Source: Marilutibacter spongiae
Lineage (GTDB): Bacteria; Pseudomonadota; Gammaproteobacteria; Xanthomonadales; Xanthomonadaceae
Assembly (NCBI RefSeq): GCF_014145325.1
Contig: NZ_JACHTF010000010.1
Span: 62,001 to 126,000, forward strand
Direction of reading: 5' to 3'
DNA length: 64,000 nt
Translations under genes and position numbers: made by a program
In this document: in pieces, positions 21,971-31,420 of the stretch
Layout: each line of letters begins with the position of its first letter
Numbering within the stretch: position 1 is the stretch's first letter
The notes under the pieces: model-generated
What the model was told of the DNA's origin: nothing
Seen by the model: only the letters and a program-made list of their open reading frames with translations
Databases searched by the model: none

Positions 21971-22844
21971 CCCCGGTTTCGCCGAGTGGCGCGCGCGCGT
22001 CGACAGCGCGCTCGGCCGTGCCCTGCCCGACCCCGAGGCTTCGCCGCACCGCCTGCACGCGGCCATGCGCCATGCGGTGCTGCAAGGGGGGAAGCGGATG
22101 CGACCGCTACTGGTCTACGCCAGCGGTCGCCTGTTCGGCGCCGGACTCGACGCGCTCGATGATGCCGCGCTCGCGGTCGAACTGATCCATGCCTACTCGC
22201 TGGTGCACGACGACCTGCCCTGCATGGACGACGACGCCCTGCGACGGGGCCAGCCGACCGTGCACGTCGCCTTCGACGAAGCGACCGCCGTGCTCGCCGG
22301 CGACGCCCTGCAGACCCTGGCCTTCGAACGCCTCTCGCATGCCCCGCTCGACGCGGAGACCCGCGTCGCCCTGGTCGGCCAGCTCGCCTCGGCCAGCGGC
22401 GCCGCCGGCATGTGCGGGGGCCAGGCGCTGGACCTCGACGCCACCGGCAAGGGCGGCGCGATTTCCTTCGACGCGCTCAAGCGCCTGCACGCCCTCAAGA
22501 CCGGCGCGCTGATCCGCACCGCGGTGCGCATGGGCGCCACCTGCGCCGGCGCGAGCGCCGACCAGCGTGTCCCACTGGACCGGTTCGCCGATGCCCTCGG
22601 CCTGGCCTTCCAGGTCCGCGACGACATCCTCGACATCGAAAGCGACAGCGCCACGCTGGGCAAGACCGCGGGCAAGGACCAGGCCCAGGCCAAGGCGACC
22701 TTCCCGGCCCTGATCGGCATGGTCGCCTCGCGCTGCCTGTTGTCCGACCTCGCCGCGATGATGGACGAGGCCCTGGCCGAGTTCGGCGACGATGCCGCCC
22801 ACCTCGCCGCGCTCGGCCGCATGGCGATCGAGCGCGACCGTTAG
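21963..22844 (+). CDS. ispA: Farnesyl/geranyl diphosphate synthase
   Basis: 293 residues from ATG 21963 (an ATG at 21945 is also in frame). IspA condenses IPP with DMAPP and GPP to give farnesyl diphosphate. The two Asp-rich Mg-binding motifs are present: [10 protein letters not shown] (first) and [13 protein letters not shown] (second), plus GGKRMRPLL near the N-terminus. It overlaps xseB and probably ends the accA-tilS-xseB-ispA transcript. Repeat hairpins at 22877 and 22954 follow and may act as terminators. It serves the same pathway as the dxr end at base 1. Confidence 0.95.
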   Translation: MPDPGFAEWRARVDSALGRALPDPEASPHRLHAAMRHAVLQGGKRMRPLLVYASGRLFGAGLDALDDAALAVELIHAYSLVHDDLPCMDDDALRRGQPTVHVAFDEATAVLAGDALQTLAFERLSHAPLDAETRVALVGQLASASGAAGMCGGQALDLDATGKGGAISFDALKRLHALKTGALIRTAVRMGATCAGASADQRVPLDRFADALGLAFQVRDDILDIESDSATLGKTAGKDQAQAKATFPALIGMVASRCLLSDLAAMMDEALAEFGDDAAHLAALGRMAIERDR

Positions 22845-22876
22845 CGGGCGCGGTCGGAAGCCCTTCGCAAAAAAAC

Positions 22877-22903
22877 TGGACCCCGGCGTTCGCCGGGATG
22901 ACG
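22877..22903. repeat. Short CCCCGGCG-TTCG-CCGGG repeat hairpin
   Basis: TGGACCCCGGCGTTCGCCGGGATGACG is a stem of about 7 pairs closed by a stable TTCG tetraloop. Near-identical elements are scattered in many proteobacterial genomes between genes. It lies 32 bases after the ispA stop and a degenerate right part recurs at about 22933-22945 (GGGGATGACGAAC). It could stabilise or end the ispA mRNA. Confidence 0.6.
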
Positions 22904-22953
22904 GGCAAAAAACAAAAACCGAGGCATCACTTTGCGGGGATGACGAACACGGG

Positions 22954-23041
22954 CGTAGCCCGGGCAAGCGCAGCGCACGCGGGAGCACGGAGACGATCCG
23001 CGGCGACATCCCGGGTGCGGCCTTCCCGTGCCCGGGCTACG
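22954..23041. repeat. MITE-like palindrome (CGTAGCCCGGGCAAG type)
   Basis: The left arm starts CGTAGCCCGGGCAAGCGCAG and the right arm ends GTGCCCGGGCTACG; the two are near-perfect inverted repeats across about 88 bases, with a less conserved centre. The plan (GTAG ends, G-rich arms, about 90 bases) matches that of the 113-bp array units at 53432-54088, but the sequence differs. It is non-coding; this and the preceding hairpin fill most of the 349-base gap between ispA and DUF4870. Confidence 0.65.
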
Positions 23042-23141
23042 TGTCCGTCCGACCTCAGCCGCGACGATGGACGAGCCCCTCTCCGAACCCGGCCGCACTC
23101 CACGCGGCAAGCCCCCGATCGGGTATCCCGCACGCGGAAAT

Positions 23142-23170
23142 GAAGACGCCGGCACATGGCCGGCGTCTTC
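23142..23170 (-). terminator. Hairpin downstream of the DUF4870 gene
   Basis: A perfect 11-bp stem, GAAGACGCCGG/CCGGCGTCTTC, with a 7-base loop lies 24 bases past the DUF4870 stop on the minus strand. It is followed on that strand by ATTT only, so the U-tract is weak. Confidence 0.55.
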
Positions 23171-23193
23171 GGTGTTGCGCGCAACCCGTCCGG

Positions 23194-23637
23194 TCAGTTG
23201 ACCAGGCGCAGCGTGAACGGGTAGCGGAAGTCCTCGCCGTTCGCCGTCTTCACCGCGGCCACGATGCACAGGATCAGGTTGGCCAGGCCGACCAGCGGCA
23301 TCAGCAGCGCGCCGATGAGGACGAAGGTCAACACGAACGACACCACGAACGCGATCAGCACCGTGATCTGGAAGTTCAGGGCTTCCTTGGCCTGCGCGTT
23401 GAGGTAGGCCTTGGCCGGGTTGTCCTTGTTCATCAGCCACACCACCAGGGGCATGACGATGCTGAAGAGCAGGCCCGAGAGGTGGGTCAGCATCGCCAGG
23501 TTGCGATCGTCGGTGCCCGCTGCGTCGGTCGCCGCCGGCTCGGGGTCGGGGGCGGCCTGCTGGTACGGCGGCGGAGCGGCCGGCGGCACCTGGCCGGGTT
23601 CGTTCTGTGGGGCGTTGGGGTCGTGCGGTCCGCTCAT
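23194..23637 (-). CDS. DUF4870 membrane protein
   Basis: 147 residues. The first 45 are disordered and rich in Pro, Gln and Ala. A DUF4870/Tic20-like core follows: an AMLTHLSGLL segment, then about three to four hydrophobic helices with the conserved KAYLNAQAKEALNFQIT motif, and FTLRLVN at the C-terminus. The family is widespread and uncharacterised. ATG 23637 is supported by a strong GGAGAGA site just upstream. It is on the same strand as pmbA but 80 bases downstream of it. Confidence 0.88.
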   Translation of the reverse strand: MSGPHDPNAPQNEPGQVPPAAPPPYQQAAPDPEPAATDAAGTDDRNLAMLTHLSGLLFSIVMPLVVWLMNKDNPAKAYLNAQAKEALNFQITVLIAFVVSFVLTFVLIGALLMPLVGLANLILCIVAAVKTANGEDFRYPFTLRLVN

Positions 23638-23717
23638 GCTGTCTCTCCTGGAATCTGAACGGATACTGTCGGGCGATTCGGGCCGGCGGTCAACTGCCAA
23701 TGGCAGGGTCGGCCGCC

Positions 23718-25109
23718 TCAGCCCTCCCCGGCCACCGTCATCGTGCCGACCAGCATCGACCCGGTGCGCACGTGCGAGCGGGGATCGACGTCGCTGCCCA
23801 CGGCTTCGATCGCCTGGAACATCGTTTTCAGGTTGCCGGCCACGGTGATCCCGTCGACCGCATGCCGGATCTCGCCGCCCTCCACCCAGAAGCCGGCGGC
23901 GCCGCGCGAATAGTCGCCGGTGATGCTGTTGACGCCCTGCCCCATCAATTCGGTCACCAGCAGGCCACGCCCCATTCCGCGCACCATCTCGTCGAAGCCG
24001 CCGGCATTGGGGCCCACCTGCAGGTTGTGGACGCCGCCGGCATTGGCCGTGGTCGCCAGGCCCAGGCGTCGCGCGGAGTAGCAGCCCAGGATGTAGCGCT
24101 GCAACACGCCGTCGGCCACCAGGTCGGACTCGCGCGTCGCGACGCCCTCGGCGTCGTAGCTGGTGGAGCGGAAGCCGCGCTGCTGGAACGGCAGCTCGCG
24201 GATGCCGAACCACTCCGGGAACAGGCGCGTGCCCATGCTGTCGACCAGGAAGCTGGCACGCCGGTACAGCGCGCCGCCGGAGACCGCGCCGAGCAGGTGA
24301 CCGACCAGCGAGCGCGCCATCTCGGCCGAGAACAGGACCGGGTACTGGCCGGTGGCGAGCTTGCGCGGCGACAGGCGCGACACCGTGCGTTCGGCGCCGC
24401 GGCGACCGATCGCGACGGGCGCCTCCATGTCGTCCGCGCTCAGGCCGATGCTGTACCAGCCGTCGCGCTGCATGGCGTCGCCGCGCCCGGCGATGAACGC
24501 GCAGCCCAGGCTGTGCTGGCTGCTGCGGTCGCGACCGATGAAGCCATGCGAGTTGGCGTACACGCCGATGCTGGTGCCGGTACCCAGCGACGCGCCATCG
24601 GAATTCTCGATCCGCGCATCGAAGTCGCGACCGGCCTGCTCGGCCGCCAGCGCCAGTTCGATCGCGCGCTCGGGCGCGTGCTCGACCGCCCAGGGGTGCC
24701 AGCTGTCGAACTCGCGGATGTCGGTCGCCATGAGGTCCGCTTCGGCCAGGCCGGCCGCGGCGTCGTCCTCGGTGTGCCGGGCGATGGCGCAGGCCTGCTC
24801 GACCGTGGCCGCGAGACTGGCATCGCCGAGGTCGGCGGTGCTGGCGCTGCCCTTGCGCTGGCCGAAATAGACCGTCACCGCGATACCGCGGTCGCGCGAC
24901 GCCTCCACGGTCTCCACCTCGCCCATGCGCACGCTGACGCTGAGCCCGGTGTCCTCGTTGCAGGACACCTCGGCCTGGCTGGCGCCGGCCGCGCGACACT
25001 GCTCGAGCAGCCGTTGCGACAACGCCGCGAGGCGATCCAGGCGCGCCTGGCTGTCGTCGCCGGGGTGGATGGGGTTGGGGTGGGTCTCGCTCAATGCCGT
25101 ATCCTTCAT
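23718..25109 (-). CDS. pmbA: TldE/PmbA, metalloprotease partner subunit
   Basis: 463 residues. PmbA (TldE) forms a heterodimer with TldD that degrades unfolded peptides; in E. coli it matures microcin B17 and removes CcdA. PmbA itself has no HExxxH zinc motif, and none is seen here. Family segments include [20 protein letters not shown] near the N-terminus (split: RDRGIAVTV / GQRKGSAST), [19 protein letters not shown] in the middle and a C-terminal [20 protein letters not shown] block. ATG 25109 is chosen; ATG 25142 upstream is less likely. Its partner tldD lies 0.7 kb away across the oppositely oriented darP. Confidence 0.95.
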   Translation of the reverse strand: MKDTALSETHPNPIHPGDDSQARLDRLAALSQRLLEQCRAAGASQAEVSCNEDTGLSVSVRMGEVETVEASRDRGIAVTVYFGQRKGSASTADLGDASLAATVEQACAIARHTEDDAAAGLAEADLMATDIREFDSWHPWAVEHAPERAIELALAAEQAGRDFDARIENSDGASLGTGTSIGVYANSHGFIGRDRSSQHSLGCAFIAGRGDAMQRDGWYSIGLSADDMEAPVAIGRRGAERTVSRLSPRKLATGQYPVLFSAEMARSLVGHLLGAVSGGALYRRASFLVDSMGTRLFPEWFGIRELPFQQRGFRSTSYDAEGVATRESDLVADGVLQRYILGCYSARRLGLATTANAGGVHNLQVGPNAGGFDEMVRGMGRGLLVTELMGQGVNSITGDYSRGAAGFWVEGGEIRHAVDGITVAGNLKTMFQAIEAVGSDVDPRSHVRTGSMLVGTMTVAGEG

Positions 25110-25216
25110 GCTGTCATCCCGAGGCCATCGGCCGAGGGACATGTTGTCGAGTGTTTCCGGAACCCGTGGCCGCGCGCCGCGCCATCGCCCGGGAACCCAA
25201 GCCCGGAAGCAATGCC

Positions 25217-25756
25217 ATGCGTGGAACCGACGAAGAAACCGGCGAATACCTGGGACCCAGCCGCAGCCAGCAGCGCCGCGAAGCGCTGGACGTGCTGGAC
25301 CTGGGCAAGCAACTGGTGGCGCTGACCGACGCCCAGCTCGAGCGCCTGCCGGTGCCGGAGTCGCTGCTGCCGCACATCCGCGAGACGCGCCGCATCACCT
25401 CGCACATCGCGCACAAGCGCCAGTTGGCCTTCCTGGCCAAGCAGATGCGCCGCGAGGAGGACGAAGCGCTCGATGCGATCCGCGACGCGCTGGACAAGGA
25501 CGGCGAGGCCGCCCGGCGCGAAGTCGCGGCGATGCACCGCGTCGAGGACTGGCGCGAACGCCTGCTCGCGGACGGCGACGCCGCGCTCGCGGCGTTCATC
25601 GACGCGCACCCTGCCGCCGACCGGCAGCGCCTGCGCCAGCTGGTCCGCAACACGCTGGAAGAACGCAAGCGCAACAAGCCACCGCGCGCCTTCCGCGAAC
25701 TGTTCCGGGAACTGCGCGACGTGGTGCTCGGGGCCGACGCGGAGAACGGGGACTAG
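25217..25756 (+). CDS. darP: DarP/YjgA, 50S ribosomal subunit assembly factor
   Basis: 179 residues, DUF615. DarP binds late 50S intermediates near the peptidyl transferase centre and aids assembly. Diagnostic features are the [19 protein letters not shown]-terminus, [12 protein letters not shown], a helical middle with [16 protein letters not shown], and the C-terminal [12 protein letters not shown] 25217 follows GGAAGC. It is the only + gene between pmbA and tldD; its promoter region overlaps the start region of pmbA (107 bases between divergent starts). The stop lies within a G/A-rich run resembling a half repeat. Confidence 0.93.
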   Translation: MRGTDEETGEYLGPSRSQQRREALDVLDLGKQLVALTDAQLERLPVPESLLPHIRETRRITSHIAHKRQLAFLAKQMRREEDEALDAIRDALDKDGEAARREVAAMHRVEDWRERLLADGDAALAAFIDAHPAADRQRLRQLVRNTLEERKRNKPPRAFRELFRELRDVVLGADAENGD

Positions 25757-25842
25757 GGAACCGGCAACGCACGGAACCGCGCCGCGCCGCGGCATCCCAC
25801 GAACGCCGGTTGCCGTCGATCCATCGCGGGCGATCACGCCCA

Positions 25843-27285
25843 TCAGGCCTGCGTGCCGCCGACGGTGAGGCCCTCGATCAGCAGCGAAGGCTGGCCCACG
25901 CCGACCGGCACGCTCTGGCCGTCCTTGCCGCACACGCCCACGCCCTCGTCCAGGGCCAGGTCGTGGCCGATCATCCGGACCTTCTGCATGGTCTCGGGCC
26001 CCGAGCCGATCAGGGTCGCACCCTTCACCGGCGCGGTGATCCGGCCGTCCTCGATCAGGTAGGCCTCGGTCGCGGAGAACACGTACTTGCCGCTCGTGAT
26101 GTCGACCTGGCCGCCGCCGAAGTTGACCGCGTAGAGCCCCTTCTTCACCGAGCGGATCATCTCGTCGGGGTCGTGCGTGCCGGCGCGCATGTAGGTGTTG
26201 GTCATGCGCGGCATCGGCAGGTGCGCGAAGGACTCGCGGCGACCGTTGCCGGTCGGCGCCATGCCCATCAGGCGCGCGTTGAGGCTGTCCTGCATGTAGC
26301 CGACCAGGATCCCGTCCTCGATCAGCGTGGTGCACTGCGTCGGCTGGCCCTCGTCATCGACATTGAGCGAGCCCCGGCGCCCTTCCAGGGTGCCGTCGTC
26401 GACGATGGTGACGCCCGGGGAGGCGACGCGCTGGCCGATCCGGCCGGCGTAGGTACTGGTGCCCTTGCGGTTGAAGTCGCCTTCCAGGCCATGGCCGACG
26501 GCCTCGTGCAGGAGCACGCCGGGCCAGCCGGGGCCCAGCACCACGGGCATGACGCCCGCCGGGGCATCGACCGCCTCGAGGTTGACCAGGGCCTGGCGCA
26601 GGGCCTCGCGGGCGAAGCGCTCGGGGCGTTCGCCGTCCAGCAGCTCGGCGTAGGTGTAGCGGCCACCGCCGCCGGCATAACCGCTCTCGCGGCGACCGTC
26701 CTGCTCGACGATCACCTGCACGTTGAGGCGCACCAGCGGACGCACGTCGGCGGCCAGGATGCCGTCGCTACGCGCCACCAGGACGGTGTCGACGCCGCCC
26801 GACAGACTGACCATCACCTGTTGCACGCGCGGGTCGGCGGCCCGCAGCAGGCGGTCGACTCGCCTGAGGGCCGCGAGCTTGGCTTCGTTGGCGTACCCGT
26901 CGATCGGATCCTCGGCCGGGTACAGGCCATGCGCGCGGCCGCGTGCCAGCGCCTGCGCGCCGACGACGCGGCCGTCGCGCGCGATCGCGCGCGCGGACTG
27001 CGACGCGGCCAGCAGGGCTTCGGCGTTGATCTCGTCGGAATAGGCGAACCCGGTCTTCTCGCCGCTGATCGCGCGCACGCCGACGCCCTGCTCGATCGAA
27101 TGCGCGCCGTCCTTGACGATGCCGTCCTCGACCGACCAGCTCTCGCGCCGGCTGTGCTGGAAGTACAGGTCGCCGAAGTCGACGCCCGGTCCCAACAGGG
27201 TCCCGAAGGCGCGCTCCAGGCGTCCGGCATCGAGGCCGGCGGGCAGCAGCAATCGGGTTTCGGCGAGTTGCAGGGGAAGGGTCAT
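25843..27285 (-). CDS. tldD: TldD metalloprotease
   Basis: 480 residues. TldD carries the zinc-binding [11 protein letters not shown] motif (HExxxH) seen at about residues 255-265 and is the catalytic half of the TldD/TldE protease. Other family blocks are EDGIVKDG near the N-terminus, [15 protein letters not shown], and the closing [22 protein letters not shown] (split: [10 protein letters not shown] / GVCGKDGQ). Starts at ATG 27285. It is the next minus-strand gene downstream of yhdP (163 bases), the common gammaproteobacterial order yhdP-tldD. Confidence 0.96.
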   Translation of the reverse strand: MTLPLQLAETRLLLPAGLDAGRLERAFGTLLGPGVDFGDLYFQHSRRESWSVEDGIVKDGAHSIEQGVGVRAISGEKTGFAYSDEINAEALLAASQSARAIARDGRVVGAQALARGRAHGLYPAEDPIDGYANEAKLAALRRVDRLLRAADPRVQQVMVSLSGGVDTVLVARSDGILAADVRPLVRLNVQVIVEQDGRRESGYAGGGGRYTYAELLDGERPERFAREALRQALVNLEAVDAPAGVMPVVLGPGWPGVLLHEAVGHGLEGDFNRKGTSTYAGRIGQRVASPGVTIVDDGTLEGRRGSLNVDDEGQPTQCTTLIEDGILVGYMQDSLNARLMGMAPTGNGRRESFAHLPMPRMTNTYMRAGTHDPDEMIRSVKKGLYAVNFGGGQVDITSGKYVFSATEAYLIEDGRITAPVKGATLIGSGPETMQKVRMIGHDLALDEGVGVCGKDGQSVPVGVGQPSLLIEGLTVGGTQA

Positions 27286-27299
27286 GGACGGGCCTGGTG

Positions 27300-27318
27300 T
27301 CGGGAGTGGGGAATGGCA
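27300..27318. repeat. Half REP-like element between yhdP and tldD
   Basis: TCGGGAGTGGGGAATGGCA matches the left arm of the G/A-rich palindrome family seen whole at 31327 and inside dnaE. No complementary arm is visible, so it is a relic or half-unit. It lies 15 bases upstream of the tldD ATG. Confidence 0.45.
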
Positions 27319-27448
27319 AGTGCGTCGCAGGGCGGGGATGCGGGGCGATGCGACCCGCAGAGGCCGGCGTGGGCGCGGCCGGACCGGGCCGGTCCGCTCC
27401 TGACAAGGTGGCGTCGGCGGCGGCCCAAATCAAGCCGGACGGCCGGGT

Positions 27449-30400
27449 TCAGCCGGTGGGCGGAGCGGTGCGGACCGCGGCACGCCCCTGTTCGCGCGTC
27501 TGGACCTCGACCTTGGGGGCCTTCCACGGCCCGGTGACACGATAGGTCTTGCCGGCGATCTGGCCGATGGGTTTCTCCAGCACGGCGTTGGCGGCAGCGC
27601 CGATCGCCGCGCCCACCGGGCCACCAGCGATGGCACCGACAGCGGCCAGGAGGTTGCCGGCCTTCGGCCGCACCTCCACGCGCTGGTCGAACTGCTCGGT
27701 CCTCAGGTTGGTCGCGCCGGTGATGGCGATACTGGCCGCCGGACCATCGATGAGCAGGTCGTCGGTCCGCGCCTGGCCGTCCTCGAACACCACGTTGCCG
27801 GCCATCGAGTTGTAGGCGAAGCCCTTGGAGAAGAGATCGCCGAAATCGAGCATCAGGCGCCGCGGCAACTGGGTGATGCTCAGCAGGCCGAGCACGCGGC
27901 CGGCGCCGGGTTCGACCTCGAGCAGTTGGCCGTCGCGCGCGTCCACGCTCAGGCGTCCCTCCACCGCCGCGGCCTTGAACGCCGCAGGGCTGCCCGGCCA
28001 ACCCGCATCGAAGTGGACGTGGCCCTCGCCGTCGGCGGTGCGACCGCCCAGCCCCAGGCCATCGAAGAGCCGGCCGAAGTCCTGGCTGCGGACATCCAGC
28101 ACCAGGTGCGTGCGGGCGGACGCGCCCTGACCGGACCATTGCCCGGTAAGGTCGAGTTCGTGGAAGCGATCGCGGGTCTGCAACTGTTCGATGCGCATGC
28201 CGCCGGCGTCGGGACGGGAGCGGAACTGGGCGCGACCCAGGGCGGCCTCGTTGATGCGCAGGTCGTCGACGTCGAAATCGAGCGGCGGTATCGCCGCCGG
28301 GTTCATCGCGGTGGCGGCCGGATCGACCGACGCTGCTGGCGCCTCGGCGCCGTCTCCATCCCCGGTCGCCGCCACGGTTTCGCCCTCCGCCGGCACCGGC
28401 CCGGCGAGCGGACGCCAATGCACGTGGGCGAAGCGCCCCGTGATCGGCGCGGAGGGCTCGCGCGGGATGCTCAGCTCGCCCTGGAGGGCCTTGCCTTCCA
28501 CCTCGACCTGCAGCCGCCCCTCGGGCGAACCGTCCACCTTCACGCGCGTGTCGGGGAAACGGCCGCCAAGCAGCTGCAGCTGGCCGGCGGTGATGTCGAT
28601 GCCGCGCAGTGCCAGCCCGCCCTCGCGGTCGCCACGACCGAAGGCGATCCAGTCCACCGCGTCCAGCCGCTGGGCGTGGCCGCTGGCGACGAGCCCATGG
28701 TCGGGCGGCGCCTCTTCCACGGTGTCGCTGCCCAGGGCGATGCGCACGCCGGTGCGTCCCTGGGTGCTGCGCGCACGCAGCGCGACCACGTCGCCGAAGG
28801 CGACCCGAAGGTCGCCGCTGCCGAATGGCAGGGGCGTGCTGACCGTCGTTGGCAACGAGTCCCCCGCGGGTTTGTGCATGGGTTCGGGCAGGTCGAAACG
28901 GGTGCCGACCAGATCCGACGAGAGCGTCAATTGCGCGGCGGGGCTGCCTCCCCGCCCGTCCCTGGGCACGCTGACGCCGATCCGCCACGGCGAGGTGCCG
29001 GCGACGTAGGGCCTCAGCCAGGCCATGTCCGGCGCGCGGTCGAGCAGTTCGCGGGCCTGCAGGCGCGAGGACAGCGTCGCCTCGAAGACATTGCCGGGGT
29101 CGCGCACGTGGCCGTCGCCGGCGCGAAGCCCAAGGGTGCCGCCCTGGCCCTGGTGCCTGACCGAAAGCGCGTCGGCGGTGAAGCCCCGGCGCGAGAAGCT
29201 CGCCCGGCCCTGGACCTGGTCGAAATCCAGGTCCCAGCGGTCGTCCGAGAGCCGCGCGTTGGCCAGGTCCACCGTGCCCTGGATGCCCAGTTGCCGGTCC
29301 TTCTGGAGGGGCAGGCGCAACCCGAAGCCGACCCGTGCCGGGCCGGACGCGTCGACGTGCGACAAGGTCTCGCCGATGCTGTCCATCAACGGGCTTTCGC
29401 GCAGCAAGTCGAGCAACTGGCGCGCATCGCCACCGCCCTGCGCGTCCACGGCGAGGCGGCCGCCATGGTAATGGTCGATGCCCGCCTCGATGCGGTCGAT
29501 CTCCACCCCGGCCAGGCGACCGCTGCCTTCCACCTGGAAGCCGTCGCCCACGAAGGCGACCTCGCCGGCCAGGTCCTCGACCACCGGCCAGTCCGGCTGG
29601 AAGCGGATGCTGCCGTCCTCGATGCGACCGCGCGCCTCGAAGCGCCCGTCGGTGCCGGTGAATGGCCAGTCGTCAAGGTCGCCGCTGACGATCGCGCGGC
29701 CGTCGCGCACCACGCCGCCCTCCAGGCCCTGGTCGAGCCACGCCACCGCCGCTTCGGGCATGCGGTGCCGGACCCAGAAACCCTTGGCGGTCGTCACCTG
29801 AGCTTCGTCGATGTCGGCGGCAAGGTCGATCCGCGGCCGGCTGCCGTCGCCCTGCCACTGCAGGCCGCCGCGCAGGTCCGCGCCGAAGCTGCCGCCATCG
29901 ATGCGCAGGCCCGGCGTGCCGACGCGCCAGCCCGGACCGTCGCGCCAGCCGACCAGTCGACCGTCGAGCTTGACGACATGCGTGGTGTTGAAGGCCACCG
30001 GCCATTCGAACCGCATGGGCGCATGCGTATCGGGGGTGAAGACGAAGCCCTTGTCGTCCCCCACCAGCTGGCCACCCAGGCCGTTCAGGCCGGGCGACTC
30101 GCCGACCGGCGCGAACCCGAAGCCATCGACCTGGGCGCTGGCGCGGATAGGTCCGCCGGACCGGCCGCCAACCCGCACCTCGCGCAGCGTCACGCGCGGG
30201 CGCGCGTCGCGCATCCAGTCGCGCAGGGCGGGCGCAAGGCGATCGCTCATCAACGCGACCTGGACCAGGGGGCCTGCATCGATACGCTCGGCCGACAGGC
30301 CGAACTCGCGGCCACCGGCGACGGCCAGCCCGTCCAGGGACTGCATGCCCGCCTCGCCATGCACCTGCAGGCGCGGGACGTCGAGGCGCCAGCCGGCATC

Positions 30401-31306
30401 GTCGACCCGCCATTGCGCGTGCCCCTCGACATGGTCGAAGGACACGCCGTCCGGCGCATCGCTCGCGCCGGCGGCAGGCTGCAGGCGGACGTCGTCGAGC
30501 GCCGTCTCGACCCGGACGGTGGTGATGCGACTGCCGGCCAGGGTGGCCCAGGCCTCGGCACGCCCGGTGCCGCCGCCGACGGCGACGCCCAGCAGCCTCA
30601 GCACCGGGCTCCAGCCGGCGAGGTCGGCCTCGCGCGCGCCGGCATAGGCGCGGCCGTCGCCACTGTGTCGCTTCAGTTCGAGCGTCGCATCGAGCGGCGC
30701 GTCGGCCAGGCGCGGCCAGGCACGGACGGCCGCGCGCACCGTCTCGCCGCTGACCTGCAGGCGCAGGTCGACGCGCGGGATGCGCGCGTCGATGCCCAGT
30801 CCGGGGGCATGCAGGGCGAGTTTGCCGTCGATCACCTGCAATTCGCCCAGCGATTCCAGCGTCTCGAACATCTCCTCGGCCGAGCGCTGCTGGCCGGGCA
30901 GGCCGCGCACGTGCCAGCGACCGTCGTCGGCACGTTCGAGTTCCAGTTCCAGGCCACGCAGGCGCAGTTCCGACAAGGCCTCGCCAGGCAGCAGGCCGGC
31001 ATAGACCGACACCAGCATTTCCGCATCGCCGACCTCGAAGGCCTGCCCCGGTTCGCCGATGCGCAGGTTGTCCAGCTTGAGCAGGGGCCCACGCCGCGTC
31101 CAGGCGGTCTCGACGCGATCGAAGGCCACCGGCCTGCCAGCCCGCTCGCCCAGCCACGCGGCCACCTCGTCGGGGTGGCGCTCGGCCAGCGGCAGGACCT
31201 GGCTCGCCACGCCCAGCACCACCGCAACGAGCACGAGCGTCACCGCCACGACGTAGCCAAGGCCACGTCGCGCCAGGCGGAACCGTCGGCGCAGCGGAGT
31301 GGGCAT
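27449..31306 (-). CDS. yhdP: YhdP family AsmA-like envelope protein
   Basis: 1285 residues. YhdP belongs to the AsmA-like proteins that bridge the envelope and support phospholipid transport to the outer membrane. An N-terminal membrane helix (about 15-38, YVVAVTLVLVAVVLGV) anchors it and the remainder is a long periplasmic beta-rich groove (DUF3971 then AsmA C-terminal part, LLSITQLPRRL-DFGDLFSKGFAYN). The TIGR02099-type ending with FDQRVEVRPKAGNLLAAVGA is clear. The open frame runs further upstream through a repeat element; ATG 31306 (MPTPLRRRFRL) is the proper start because basic residues then precede the membrane helix. tldD follows. Confidence 0.93.
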   Translation of the reverse strand: MPTPLRRRFRLARRGLGYVVAVTLVLVAVVLGVASQVLPLAERHPDEVAAWLGERAGRPVAFDRVETAWTRRGPLLKLDNLRIGEPGQAFEVGDAEMLVSVYAGLLPGEALSELRLRGLELELERADDGRWHVRGLPGQQRSAEEMFETLESLGELQVIDGKLALHAPGLGIDARIPRVDLRLQVSGETVRAAVRAWPRLADAPLDATLELKRHSGDGRAYAGAREADLAGWSPVLRLLGVAVGGGTGRAEAWATLAGSRITTVRVETALDDVRLQPAAGASDAPDGVSFDHVEGHAQWRVDDAGWRLDVPRLQVHGEAGMQSLDGLAVAGGREFGLSAERIDAGPLVQVALMSDRLAPALRDWMRDARPRVTLREVRVGGRSGGPIRASAQVDGFGFAPVGESPGLNGLGGQLVGDDKGFVFTPDTHAPMRFEWPVAFNTTHVVKLDGRLVGWRDGPGWRVGTPGLRIDGGSFGADLRGGLQWQGDGSRPRIDLAADIDEAQVTTAKGFWVRHRMPEAAVAWLDQGLEGGVVRDGRAIVSGDLDDWPFTGTDGRFEARGRIEDGSIRFQPDWPVVEDLAGEVAFVGDGFQVEGSGRLAGVEIDRIEAGIDHYHGGRLAVDAQGGGDARQLLDLLRESPLMDSIGETLSHVDASGPARVGFGLRLPLQKDRQLGIQGTVDLANARLSDDRWDLDFDQVQGRASFSRRGFTADALSVRHQGQGGTLGLRAGDGHVRDPGNVFEATLSSRLQARELLDRAPDMAWLRPYVAGTSPWRIGVSVPRDGRGGSPAAQLTLSSDLVGTRFDLPEPMHKPAGDSLPTTVSTPLPFGSGDLRVAFGDVVALRARSTQGRTGVRIALGSDTVEEAPPDHGLVASGHAQRLDAVDWIAFGRGDREGGLALRGIDITAGQLQLLGGRFPDTRVKVDGSPEGRLQVEVEGKALQGELSIPREPSAPITGRFAHVHWRPLAGPVPAEGETVAATGDGDGAEAPAASVDPAATAMNPAAIPPLDFDVDDLRINEAALGRAQFRSRPDAGGMRIEQLQTRDRFHELDLTGQWSGQGASARTHLVLDVRSQDFGRLFDGLGLGGRTADGEGHVHFDAGWPGSPAAFKAAAVEGRLSVDARDGQLLEVEPGAGRVLGLLSITQLPRRLMLDFGDLFSKGFAYNSMAGNVVFEDGQARTDDLLIDGPAASIAITGATNLRTEQFDQRVEVRPKAGNLLAAVGAIAGGPVGAAIGAAANAVLEKPIGQIAGKTYRVTGPWKAPKVEVQTREQGRAAVRTAPPTG

Positions 31307-31326
31307 CAGGGGCTGCGGCCTAGCCG

Positions 31327-31417
31327 CGGGAATGGGGAATGGATAATGGGGAATGGGAACAGCCGGGGCACGGCCATCCCGCTCTTGCCATTCCCTTTTC
31401 CCCATTCCCAATTCCCG
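31327..31417. repeat. Complete REP-like palindrome between rng and yhdP
   Basis: The left arm CGGGAATGGGGAATGGATAATGGGGAATGGGA is mirrored by a right arm ending CCCCATTCCCAATTCCCG, with a short GC-rich inner hairpin (GCCGGGGCACGGC). It ends 3 bases before the rng stop codon and begins 20 bases before the yhdP start in the minus-strand reading. Same family as the dnaE insertion. Confidence 0.85.
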
Positions 31418-31420
31418 CCG

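Noticed and set aside
31307-31411. N-terminal extension of YhdP by 35 residues
   Set aside because: It would be translated from the REP-like palindrome. The start at 31306 gives the proper basic leader before the membrane helix.
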